Below, piece by piece: positions 1 through 10,239 of a stretch of 64,000 bases of DNA (position 1 is the first letter of the stretch; the number at the start of each line of letters is the position of its first letter). This stretch comes from Gnetum montanum. Its lineage: Eukaryota; Streptophyta; Gnetopsida; Gnetales; Gnetaceae. The notes beneath the pieces were generated by a model, which worked only from the letters and a program-made list of their open reading frames with translations, had not been told where the DNA came from and ran no database searches. The position numbers were made by a program, and so were the translations under genes. Location: contig MNCI01023687.1 in the NCBI GenBank assembly GCA_015680685.1, positions 86,004 to 150,003 on the forward strand, given 5' to 3'.

Positions 1-2187
1 GGTGAAAACTCAAACTTTCAGAGTGTAGCATGGTTTGTGAAGAGTGTAGTTGCCAAGATGACTTGTCGAAGTGGACACCAGCACCTCAGATTGATGAACG
101 TTAACAAGGGAGAATGAGCATTAGGATGCTTACTACGAGCATGTGTGGAGGAATGGAGGGTTCCATCATCTGCTAGGTACCCCAACTATGCTCTTATTCA
201 TTTCACCATTTTTTGCCTACATTTTGCTTTGCTCATTTTTGCATTGAGGGATTTGGGGCTTTAGGTGTTGGCGGCACCCTGCCATGGCAAGGGCTGTCGC
301 CACCATGGCCATTTGGGCTGCACGGTAGGAAGGCATATGTGTGGTGCAAGGGTTTGAGCAATAGGGATTTTTGGCATTGTGTGTGGGAAATGGACATGTG
401 CAAGGATGTGAGGGTTTTGTATGCACTTTTTTAAAGGGTGAGGATTTGTGAAGGATGTGACCATCGTGGTAGCCAATGCGGCCACAGGTGGGGAGGCCGT
501 GAGTTACCATTAGGGCCGTGCAGGATTATTGCAAAAATTTTCTTTTGGTTTCCATTTTTAAAAAATTTCTGTTACGCGACGAGGGTTAAGGGTTTGGAAA
601 TAGTGGCCAGGGATGGATGGTCACATGTGTGAGGTTTTGTAGTAAATTTTTATTTTTTTAAAAAGTTTTCTATGGTAGTAGAGGGGAAGTATTCCTTCCC
701 ATTTTGGTGTATGAGCTCAAAACTACATTTAGCCTTTATTTTTTCATGGTCTACATATAGACCTGCCTAGAGCTTCGCAGAAATAAAGCTGCATTGCTTG
801 TTGTTCAACACCATGTACTTAAGAGGTAGGTTGCACAACCTAAAGGATTGCCTCTGCTCTATGATAGGACTAATAAGATGGTCAATCTGGATTTCTTGCT
901 GAATGGTCTAGACAACAACTGCATTTAAAGTAGAGGTCAAAGGCTGCTCAGTGTTCATGATGCAAAAAAAAGAAAAAACACAAAAGTTTCTATTTGTGAA
1001 AGGTAGAAAAAAGGTTAACTTTACTAATTGGAAAAAAACTAAGTGTAAAAATGTAGAAAAATCGACTAGGTATAAAATTGCTAAAAATGGCTAAGTATAA
1101 AAAATGCAGAAAAAATGACTAAGTATAAACTATTGAAAAAAATGGATAACTCTGGGACTATGCTCAGGGCCAACTATGCTCTCTATGCTGAGAGCCAACT
1201 ACACTCTACTAAGCACCCAGAATTTGGCTAAGTGTAAGGTATACACTCTGGTGTTGTCGAGCAGGGTTCCAGGGGAACTGACGATAGGGACTAGTCTACA
1301 CTAATGGTTTACAGACAACTCTTGTGCTGGCCTAATATCCAACTATTACCGTGGTAAGCCCATAGGGGTGTGAGGTCTACGCTAGCCTAGAGCTAGCAAA
1401 AATGGTGGAGAGAGCACACAAGGTAACAACCAAGGGAGACTGCAGAAGAAAATGGCATTGCCATCCTTCTAGTGCTAGAAAACTATAGTAATTGAAAATG
1501 TCAGAGGCTGGAATAGTACACCGAGAGGTTCATGGTCATATAGCTTGACCTTGTATCCACATGAGGGCCTACTAGAAATGGAGATGGGGTGCCCAAAATG
1601 GTCTTATTGATCAAACTGGAACTTACGGGGTGTTATGCCAAAACGAATGCCAAGGGTCTGCACAGTGTTTGCAATGTCAGTGGTGTCAACTAGGGTGAGC
1701 ATAGTTGAGGTTTCTAGTGCAAAAAAAAGGTGTAAATGTGCAAATATGTGAAAAAATAGTGAAAAATGCAAGTAAAATGTTAGAATGTGAGAGAAAATGC
1801 TAAAAATGCATAGGGAGTAAGTGAGAGAGAAAGTGGCACCAACCTAGATGGGGGGGGGGGGCCGCGGGGAGTGTAGTTAATTGAAAAGAAAGGTGAGGAG
1901 GTATGTAGTGTACAAATAGGCATAGTAGGTAGCATAGTCACAGTCTTACGGTGTCTGGGCTGCAAGGACTAATGTCTACCATGAAGTCTATGGTTGCCAG
2001 GTTGGCTACTGTGATGTCTCATTGGTTGCAGTGGTCTGCAGTGTCCTAGATGGTGTGCAACAGTGCCAAATGCTAGCTCAGAGTCTACTAAAATGCCAAG
2101 TGCATTCGGATGCAAGAATGCTCTAAATGCAGATTGCCAACTAAATGGAAGTATTGCCAACCCCTAAAACATGAAATTTTGGGGTAT

Positions 2188-2206
2188 TTATAGAGTTAGG
2201 ATTGTT
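2188..2206 (-). promoter_or_regulatory. TATA box downstream of the palindrome array (element B)
   Basis: On the minus strand the sequence reads CTCTATAAATACCCC, a good plant TATA box, about 400 bp downstream of the perfect palindrome and directly after looser half-site copies. By analogy with A (8500-8605) and C (42550-42650) this would be the internal promoter for the 3' region of B. Function is inferred. Confidence 0.45.
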
Positions 2207-2599
2207 GTGAACTGTGGATTGACACCATGTGGCAAAGGGATAGTTGGGACTACGCTAACCCCAACTACGCTCCCACTGAAGACAATGGTGTTCTGCTGGT
2301 GTGCTCCAATGGACCTTGTTAGAGTGCCAAACTATGACTATGCTACCAAGACTACAAGTGCAAGTTCCAAATAGACTACAATGTACCTAAAAATAATGCA
2401 AAATAATACAGTTTTGGAGACTATGCTCCAGGACTACATTGTCCACTCTCTTGAGTGGTGTCAAGCATAGGTATAATTTGGGGGCAAATGGAGGGTGCAA
2501 AAGAGATGAAAATTGCTAATCTTTCTTACCAAAGGTGTGCCAGAGCCAATATGAAGGTCAGTGTTGAGCTCTAGAGGCTTTTAGAGGTAGTTCTGCAAA

Positions 2600-3225
2600 A
2601 CTACACTAACTATGCTCTAGAGCATAGTCCCAACATTAGAAAATTTTTGCAAAAATGTAGTCTAGTGCTAACTATGCTAACTACACTCTAGAGCATAGTC
2701 TTGGTAGTGAGAGCGTAGCCTGGACACTTCAAAAAATTTGGCAAAAATGGTGTCCTCATGTAGACTATGTTGACTACATTGACTACACTTTAGAGCATAG
2801 TAGGGAGCGTAATCTCAAAAGTTAGAAAATTTTCTAAACTATTTCTTCCATTCCTAGCTAGCCTGATGGCTTCCGGCTTGACACTTAGGCAAATTTGCAA
2901 AACACTAGTCATTTTTGTGTTGACTATGTTAACTACGCTCTAGAGTGTAGTAGGGAGCATAATGATAGCGGTTAGAAAATTTGCCAAACTATTTTTTCCA
3001 TGCCAAGTAGGCTTGACAACTTCTGGCTTGACACTTAGGCAAATTTGCAAAACTGGTCATTTCTATGCTGACTATGCTAACTATGCTTTGGAGTGTAGTC
3101 CTGATAGTGAGAGCATAGTCTAGCACTTAGAAAATTTTGCAGTTTTTGTTGACAATTTGAAAAAATATTGCGAATTTGGACTTGTGTTGTAGACTATGCT
3201 AATTACACTTTGGAGCATAGTCCTA
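2600..3225. repeat. Degenerate tandem array with palindromic cores
   Basis: Six related units each centre on a 20-bp core of the form ACTATGCTCTAGAGCATAGT. The copy at 2611-2630 is a perfect palindrome; the others start near 2682, 2782, 2932, 3080 and 3202. Spacings are about 71, 100, 150, 148 and 122 bp. Between cores, shared phrases recur (a CACTTAGG.AAATTTGCAAAA type segment and GTGAGAGCATAGTC). Looser copies of the half-site also occur near 1150-1200 and 2230-2350. On the minus strand the array lies directly upstream of a TATA box at 2194-2204, in the same position as the palindrome cluster and TATA box before the 3' gene of A and C. Confidence 0.75.
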
Positions 3226-3528
3226 ACAGTGGAGAATGTAGGCCCAACACTTAGAAAAAATTTGCCTTGAGTTGACACCTAGACAAAATCACAGTCGAGA
3301 CCTAGTGGCCCAAATTTTATGGTGTTTCAATGTTAGCTTAGGAAAAGAGATGTAAGTAGATTCGAATGAATTTGAAATGCCAAAATAGAGCCAAACTAGG
3401 TGTTTGAATTCCAAGTGATGGGATTGATAATACAAATGGCTAATGGATAGGGATTTTAACTTAGGGAGACCAAAGGGAACACAAGTAGGTTCTCCCCAAA
3501 GTAGGCTTATGTCTTTGATGCCCTTATG

Positions 3529-4155
3529 TGCTGGAGAAGATTCACTCCAATAATAAATCATCTTCCAATACTAAATTTAAATATTATGCAAAGTCAAAAT
3601 TTTATGCTAGAAAACAAGAAAACTAGCTATCTTCAATTAATTTATTAAAAAATTACAAGAAGGTTCAAAAAACCCAGAAACATCCAAAACTTGTCATACT
3701 CAACCAATATTATAGAGCATAAGGCTGTACAATCACACAATGGCTATTCTAAATGTAAGACACAACCAATAGAGAATTTCTTCCATACCTCAATATTGAG
3801 ATCTCAACTCACAAGTCAAATGCAAAAGAATAGAATACAAAGATCAACACATTACAAGCTAATCTTGGAGATGCAATCACCAATTACACTCATCCAATGT
3901 GCTTACCCCCTCTCTCTTGCTCAACTCTCCATTATCAAGAGCTTTTTCCCTTGCTCCTCCTATCAACAATGATGAATACATCAATATTTATGCCAAACTA
4001 AGAGATAACAACATTGGAAATATTTCCTTAACTTAACTTAAGATTTTTTAAGATGTTTTTCCAAGTCTTCTCACCTTTATCTAAGCTATTTCCATTCTTT
4101 TTCCATTGTGTTCTAGCTATTTCTCGAATTGGGATGGACATTTTTGGAAGTTTTC
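3529..4155 (-). repeat. Element F 3' LTR, first part
   Basis: This matches 21958-22570 in the right LTR almost throughout, beginning TGCTGGAG versus TGTTGGAG. It stops at GGAAGTTTTC, where A begins. The right LTR reads GGAATTTTTCCCATATG across the same point, so the remainder resumes at 16883. Together the two pieces give about 982 bp against 999 bp for the right LTR. Confidence 0.85.
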
Positions 4156-5069
4156 TGATGAGTGGCTAGGTACCCCTACGCCCAACTGTATGAATCATGA
4201 GCGTTCACGCGCGACTCGGTCGAAATCCGAAAACTGCAAGCACTTAACATACACCAGACTCTAACCAGTGAAACCTTGGGTTAGAATGGTCGCTGTCCTC
4301 CTAATCTCACTTGTGAGGTTCTGCTTCCGATGGTTAAGTGAGACTAAGGCTAATGATTTTTATAGTGTTTTGTTTATATAGTGGCAGCTAATTTATCTTG
4401 GAAAGAAAGGCTAAAGTATTAATTAATCTAAGATTATCTTAATCTAAATCTTAACTATTCCTAACATAAGTATCCGGTCTCATCTTCCAAGCACGTTCTG
4501 AGCATCTCCTAACACTTTCTAGGTTACCAGATACTAAGCGTCACTGGGTTTACCAAGTGTTAGATTTACGTTCGAGATGGTCATACTTATGGCATTTACA
4601 AACTACGAATGCACGATAATGATTGAAATAATAATAATAGAAACCTAAGTAATTGTCAAAGCAATAATCAAAGCGTAAACATATTAAACTACTCAATGCA
4701 TAAAATAGCTAAGTCCAAATGCTGCAAGGAATGCTTGAATAGTTCATCTTTATTGCCATCACGTCAATGGGCTCAGATACATCAATGCTCGAATAAAAAG
4801 TCGATCACTTTTCTTACACCTGCTGTGGGCACTTGGAAAATATTCTATCTCCTGCAGGAACAAACTGCAAGAGCTTCGCTACAACTACTAAAAAGATGCC
4901 TGAATGAGGCGGAAGGCCCTCTTATTTATAGGCCGAGATATGCGGCTATGTAAACAGGGTCATGTCTACGTAGGGAGGCTATGTCAACGGGCCCACATCG
5001 ATGCAACCGCGTATATGCGGCCCCGTATATGTGGTCCAATCAACGCATTGACTTAATGACACTTCATCA
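4156..5069 (-). repeat. Element A 3' LTR
   Basis: 914-bp terminal repeat, TGATG to CATCA. It aligns closely with 15992-16877, apart from a small deletion near the U5 end of the other copy. On the minus strand the U3 part holds palindromic CGTATACG/CGTATATGCGG motifs (about 4935-5040), followed by a TATA box at 4921-4930 (TATAAATAAGAG on the minus strand). Confidence 0.9.
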
Positions 5070-5081
5070 TATCCCCACGAC
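5070..5081 (-). other. Polypurine tract of element A (3' LTR-proximal)
   Basis: On the minus strand GTCGTGGGGATA lies directly before the 3' LTR. It matches the CATGGGGGTA tract before the LTR of E (58799-58810) and is the expected plus-strand primer of reverse transcription. Confidence 0.6.
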
Positions 5082-5229
5082 TGAGCAAAAAATGCGTCCT
5101 CAATTTACTTTACAATTTGGAAGGTATTGGATTCTTATTTACAACACACATAACTTAAACACATACATGACACAACATGAATTTGACCAAGTGCCTGAGT
5201 TATAGAGGAGGACAGGTTACAAAAATGGC

Positions 5230-8160
5230 AGTGTTCAGAGACAAAATTGAACACCTCGCTAGTCCTGGAGCCTTTGCTATGTAGGATGATGCACAAAATT
5301 GCTGAAGAAGATCACACCATCCTTGGGGGCAGTGGTTCTGATAGACCTTCTCTGGCCTCTGGCCCATGCGTTGGTGGTAGCACAGATGACGGTTGCCTTG
5401 TGGAAGCTGCAACTTCTGGAGGCAGCCAGAAAGCCTCCAAGAGAGCCCTCATCTTTTCTTCTTTGCCTCTCAGATCGTTCACGGTCCAGGCAGCTTCTCC
5501 AATGTGTGCTGGAACTGGAACTTCTCAAGGACATGGTAGCATCAAAAGGAGTTCTTTTAGGTTGACAAACCAGGCTACGAACTACTTGCATTCAATGTTA
5601 AATGCTTGGATTGATGCCTGAAACTATTGGTAGTCATTCATTCTATGGGCCAGGTCCTCCACGACTGTTTGTTGTCCTTCAAAGCTTGTGCAGAGAACCT
5701 TGAGTTCCAGATTTGCCGTTACCAACTTCTGCTTTATTGCCTTATGTGCCTGGAACTCTCCCTCGTATAGGGAATATGAGGTGGCCACCTGTTTTTCTAA
5801 CTCTGACCACGGTCTCCCGACTGTGAGCATAGCTAGGTTTGCATATCGAAGGTTGGCAAGCTCCATGTATTCTATCATCTCCTTGATCTGCAGCTCCTTC
5901 AGGTGGATTTCTACCTTATTGTAGGTGTTCAACCCATCGAAGATGGATTGCCATATATTGCCTCCCTCTCAAAGCTGCTAGAGCACTTGGTTCATCTTGG
6001 CTTTGGTGACTTGAATATGCTTCTCATTTACCTCCTTCTGCAATTCCACTTGGTCCCTGTAATGATTTTTGACTTTTTCAAATTTCAGGGCCTCGTTCTT
6101 CCAAGCAGAAATTTCAATTGCAGACTTCTGTTGCAATGCCCGAACCTCCTCCATTGATAGATTTCGATTTTCAGCAGCTAACCTTCTTATGTTAGCATTC
6201 ACCCTGGCTAGTTCTTCCTACTGTTGGTGGATGAAATTTTTCATATGTTCATTTTCTGTACCAACATTGTGCTGGAGATGAACCTTCGTGATCAGCCACA
6301 CGTTCTCCTGGTGAACCTCTGCCAAGTCCTTGTCTAAGTGATATGCTCGGGCATATGCTAAGGACTGGTCGAGGATCACCATCTCTCGCTCATTCTCGAT
6401 GATCTGAAGTTTAAGTTGAAGCTGTTGAAAAGCTTCATCTCTGGTGATTTTGCTGTCGAGGATGGCCAGATTGGCAAGTTGAGCTCTTAATTAGGCCACC
6501 TCCATTGCCAAGCGTTAACAAGTAGCTTGAGCAGCATCAAGTTGCCCCTCCAAAACAAGGCTCTTGCCCCTTGCTGAGAGTAGCTCCGACTGGGTTGCAA
6601 TAATATTGTTTGGGAGGTTGAAGACATCCGGAAGCGGTTGCCCGGTTCCCATCAGTCAATCCAACAACTCTTTGTGTTGGGCTGCATCAATCTTGCTACG
6701 TGAAGTTCCAACAAATACGTGTACATCTTCTAGTCTATGAATGTTTGGTACAGGTACTGTCGGTGCATTAAGGGCTGTAGCAATTGTGTTAGCAACCACT
6801 TCGACTGTAACTTTTTGTCCCTGGTGCTGCATCACTAGGACTGTTGCCCCTTCACAGTCTTCCAAGCATACATAGAAGGTAGTAGCATTCCCTGAAATTT
6901 TAGGGAACAACTGTTGGGTTGACACTGCTACCTCTCGGATGCTTGGATCTATTCTGGTTGGAGCTTGTGCTCAGGCGATGGAGAATACCGGCTCTACCCT
7001 TTCACGAAAGCTAACTGATTGAGCCACTTACTCCAGGTGGCCCATGGTAGGGCAATAGATCGAAAGGTCCTCTCCTCCACCAGTCCTACCAGATTGCTCT
7101 TGCTGGCTCGAGAGCAATTCCTGGATCTCGTGGATGTATTCTACCATGGTTTGCGAGCCTGGCTGCGTTGTTTGTGTAGGTGGTGGAGGTGGTTGCTACT
7201 CCTCCTCTGTCTGTGTGGTAGCAGGAGTTTTTTCTTTCATCATCTCTCACCACGAGGCAATTGGGGCATGCTGGATTACATCATTGGAATACTGTGCTAT
7301 CCTTGCCTGTTTGCACAACTTTCAGATTAGGCAAGGAAAGGGGAGAGCTCGTCTTCCACGTTCATNACAAACGGGCAGGGATAGCACAGTATTCCAATGA
7401 TGTAATCCAGCATGCCCCAATTGCCTCNACACGCACGAGCGGATAAGGCTGTGATTTTGCTAGGTCTTACCGTTGGGTTTAGGTGGTAAGACGCGATCTT
7501 TGAGTACACTCTCTCTGCTGTGGTTAGGGAGCCGAACTCCTTGCACTCTACCCCATAGCACCGTTTGGTCCATTCCGCCTTTACCTCTGGATCAGCTTGC
7601 TTTGGAATTTCCACCACATCTGCCCTAATTTTGGGCAACCCTAGAACCTATGCTATTGCCTCCGAAGGGTAAGAGACATAAATGTCTTTGATTCTTACTC
7701 TAGACCCTGGTTGTCGATTCATCCAAAAGAGATACGTTTCTCCTAAGTACCATTCATCACTGGTTGTGATGATTGGCCACATCAGAGAGTTCTGTAGTTG
7801 GAGTCTCAAGTCTTCTAGAGCGTTCTCAAGGAATGGTCCAAAATTTAGCTCTTGAAGGACCATTCGCTGCATCTCGCGCAACGTGATAGCATCAAGGAAA
7901 CCTTTGGTTAGGGTGACCTCAAGCCCTGGTGCTATCCCAGGAGTCTCATCCCTGAGTGATTGCTCATCAGGAATCTCCTCTTTGAGAATTTGATGAACAG
8001 ATTCCACGTCAGGTCTTTCATGGAAGGGCCCAGTTGCATGAGAGCCCTCTGCATGCTCTGGCGGTTGCACAGCTTGTCCCCTTCTTGTGCGTGGGTGCTT
8101 GTTCCTTGGTTGTGACGCTCCTTCGTCCCTTGGGTGCCATTTGCAATCAAACATAATCAC
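5230..8160 (-). pseudogene. 3' gene of element A: long coiled-coil protein, unknown function
   Basis: An extra gene lies downstream of integrase, where Athila elements carry env-like ORFs. Read on the minus strand it starts at an ATG at 8160 (MIMFDCKWHPRDEG) with a basic, low-complexity N-terminus. A possibly globular part follows, with a WPIITTSDEWYLGET motif near 7760. A proline-rich linker lies near 7190, then a conserved block with KVTVEVVAN and AAQHKELLD near 6700-6850, and then about 350 residues of charged, heptad-like sequence (about 6580-5640) that should form a coiled coil. The C-terminal part includes HIGEAAWT near 5490. The same protein from the proline-rich linker onward is found in C (42935-44850). 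I see no clear signal peptide or membrane segment, so an envelope role is not supported. Internal stops and the N-flanked segment at 7366-7428 break the frame. Family unknown to me. Confidence 0.6.
7254..7428. other. Inverted repeat bounded by single Ns (probable assembly artefact)
   Basis: Bases 7367-7427, lying exactly between Ns at 7366 and 7428, are the reverse complement of 7254-7313 with only about two mismatches. The exact coincidence of repeat limits with the Ns suggests a short contig placed in the wrong orientation rather than a real hairpin. Confidence 0.7.
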
Positions 8161-8341
8161 CCATTAGACCGTTCATAAGTAGCTTAAGATGGTCCGTATA
8201 TACCTTCTCAGTTTGACCAAGGTTATGTTGTTGGCACAGGCACACCGTTAAGTCTTCCGGAGCATTAATTTATGGGTTAGGGCCAAAGTTTTTGTAATTA
8301 ACCAACTAATTAACTAATTAATTAATTACACAAAGGCACCA

Positions 8342-8352
8342 CCCCCCCACGA
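8342..8352 (-). other. Second polypurine-like motif of element A
   Basis: On the minus strand the sequence reads CTTAGTCGTGGGGGGGT. It matches CTTAGTCATGGGGGT in E (59351-59361) and lies between the internal TATA region and the 3' gene. Confidence 0.45.
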
Positions 8353-8499
8353 CTAAGAGCATACCTCTAGTGGCTTAAAAGGGCAAGGATCGGTTGGTGC
8401 AGACGCACGATGGAATGTAGGTATGTTGGGAAGGGTTAGGCAGAAAAAATGGCAAAAGTCCCCTCAATTTGGACTCCAAATGATGAAAATTGCAAAGCG

Positions 8500-8605
8500 T
8501 AGTGGGTATATATATAGGGGTTAGGCATGGCATCGACGGTGCTGCGTATACGTGACCGCGTATATGCATGGACTGCGTATACGGGGCCCCGTATACGCAG
8601 TCATG
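8500..8605 (-). promoter_or_regulatory. Internal U3-like promoter of element A (palindromes plus TATA)
   Basis: A perfect 32-bp palindrome (8571-8602, half-site GACTGCGTATACGGGG) and further CGTATACG and CGCGTATATGC motifs (8540-8570) precede a TATATATA stretch at about 8508-8516 on the minus strand. The A LTR has the same motif set with the same neighbour, GCATTGAC, and a TATA box. The module lies about 350 bp upstream of the 3' gene's ATG. It could give a separate transcript for that gene; this is inferred from position and resemblance only. Confidence 0.55.
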
Positions 8606-10142
8606 TACACCCATTGACCAGCATTGACCAACCCAAAAAAACTCGAAACGATGAATTTGAAAAGCCAAATTGGGGCAGTTGAAGTGTGTGAAAGGCCCGA
8701 TCATAGTTGAGGACATGAGGAAGGTAAGTGGGCACAAAAAATAGAAAAAAATTGAAGAACGGGACTCAAAAAGAATGCTGCAAGGAAGGAAGCGAATGAT
8801 GGGACACTGAAACTAGTCAACCAAGAAATCCAAAGGATGGGAGGCTTAACAAGCGGAACCAGGAATATGCAGGTGGATCCTCCCCATAGCAGGAAATAGC
8901 CTTTGTAGCCTTGACATACCCTCAACACCAGGGTTCGTGGGCCTGGGTGCCAAGAATTGGTGTTGGCTAGTTAAGACTCCAATCGAAAAGATCCTGCCAA
9001 GACATGAGAAATCCAAGGAGACCACGAAAACTTACAAAAAAAAATGGACAATGAGGTGAGGTATAGAGAGAAAAGGGTGTAGAGAGAGACAACGGGATGG
9101 AAATTCTGATCAGTGGTCACATGAAACACCTATGTGCGATTGTGGTTAAGTGAACTAGTAAAAACCATCCGAAACCAGTGACATCACAGCAACAGACGAA
9201 GCCCCGGCCATCCCCCAAGGAAGCAAGAATGACACCACAGAGAACCACCACTTCAGTAAACGTGAGAAGAAGGAAGTGAAATGAAGGAAGTCCCATAATG
9301 AGTGCATGTGGCCCATTAGAGGTGGTCTAAGGGGTGTGCTTTGAATTCCCACCAAGTGATTGGTTATTGTTGTTGTTTTTGTTTTCCTGTTGGGGGGAAC
9401 CACACCATGAAAAGACCCATGCATGTGCGCATGCATTCGACCAAGGGGTGTGCTTTGAATTCTCATATATATATATTTGTTTGTGTGTGTGTGTGTGTTT
9501 TCGATGAGGACCATACCATGCAAGGTCAAACTGCCCAAAAGCTTCCGTGGAGAGAGAATTTTTAGTGATAGGAAATCCGTAAGGGCACACCAGCAACCCA
9601 GGGGATAAGAGAGAGTGACGAATGAAGCATTCCCCTTGAAGTCACACCCAATTCAAACCATTGGGTCAACCTGAAGGTTGGGAACCACACGAGTCACACA
9701 TGAATTAAAATGGTTGTTAAGTGAAGGGGTTGCATGCTTCCAACCAAAGGAAAACCATGGAGGGGGTGAATGGGTGGATGATGTGGAATCACTGCTAATT
9801 TTATGAGCTAAAAAAAGACATAAAATCCAAGGACAACCATGCAAAGGTGGGAACCAGATAACAAGGAAGACTATTACAATACCCATCATAACGAAAACCA
9901 GCTGTGCCAGATGCCTGAAGACAATACAACGATGTATTAGCAAGTGCATGAAAAAGGAAACATACACAAAGAAACAAAAAATAATTAAAGAAAAAGAAAA
10001 AATGGTTAAAGAATGTGCAAAACATAGGAACGATGGTGAAAAACAAAAAACAAATAAAATAAAAAGTGTAAAACAAAAAATTGTGAAAAAAAATTGTAAA
10101 ATGGTGAGGGGTGTAGTGGAATGGATCAGCAGGGATGACGGT
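8606..10142 (-). other. Noncoding tail of element A between integrase and the internal promoter
   Basis: No gene is seen. Blocks conserved with B, C and E occur here, including GGTGTGCTTTGAATT followed by a T-rich run and ACCATACCATGCAAGG. In A this block is present twice in tandem (about 9328-9420 and 9441-9530), the second with a TG microsatellite near 9482-9499. The stretch 9940-10100 is A-rich. Apparent hydrophobic ORFs on the minus strand are by-products of that composition. Confidence 0.6.
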
Positions 10143-10154
10143 CTCCCCCATGAC
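10143..10154 (-). other. First polypurine-like motif of element A
   Basis: On the minus strand GTCATGGGGGAG lies a short distance downstream of the integrase frame. The same motif occurs after integrase in C (41107-41116) and just after the deletion junction in D and E. Confidence 0.45.
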
Positions 10155-10239
10155 TGGGTGGAAAGGAGGAGGCACAAAAAATAGAACGAGGGTGACCAGT
10201 TGATGATAAGGTGGTGGCACTGGTTGAGTGGAGTTCATG

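Larger units (their letters stand above)
1..3528 (-). mobile_element. Element B, distal 3' tail (Athila-like Ty3/gypsy)
   Basis: This is the downstream part of element B, separated from its pol region by insertion of element F. Read on the minus strand, the junction sequence just left of 3528 continues the sequence right of 22957, and the joined order matches the uninterrupted tail of element C near 42200-42300 (shared block around a TTTGGGGAGGACC-like motif, also seen in A near 8870 and E near 59545). Bases 2190-3300 hold a palindrome array and a TATA box described separately. Bases 1-2160 should be where A and C carry the coiled-coil 3' gene, but I cannot recognise that gene here; only short minus-strand open stretches and AT-rich decayed sequence are seen. 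The 3' LTR of B is not in the window. A run of 12 G lies near 1851-1862. Confidence 0.65.

Noticed and set aside
213-632. Overlapping short ORFs on both strands near the left end
   Set aside because: Short, mutually overlapping and without motifs; no support as genes.
2600-3225. CRISPR-like array
   Set aside because: Repeats are degenerate, irregularly spaced, palindromic and inside a plant retrotransposon; spacers are themselves related.
5230-8160. Envelope glycoprotein
   Set aside because: Position fits, but no signal peptide, membrane anchor or cysteine pattern is visible; the protein is charged and coiled-coil.
9482-9499. TG microsatellite as a functional site
   Set aside because: Simple repeat absent from related copies of the same tail.
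9653-10238. Hydrophobic minus-strand ORFs resembling membrane proteins
   Set aside because: They read the complement of an A-rich noncoding stretch (AAACAAAAA-type); Phe/Leu/Ile richness is a composition effect and no relative keeps the frame.
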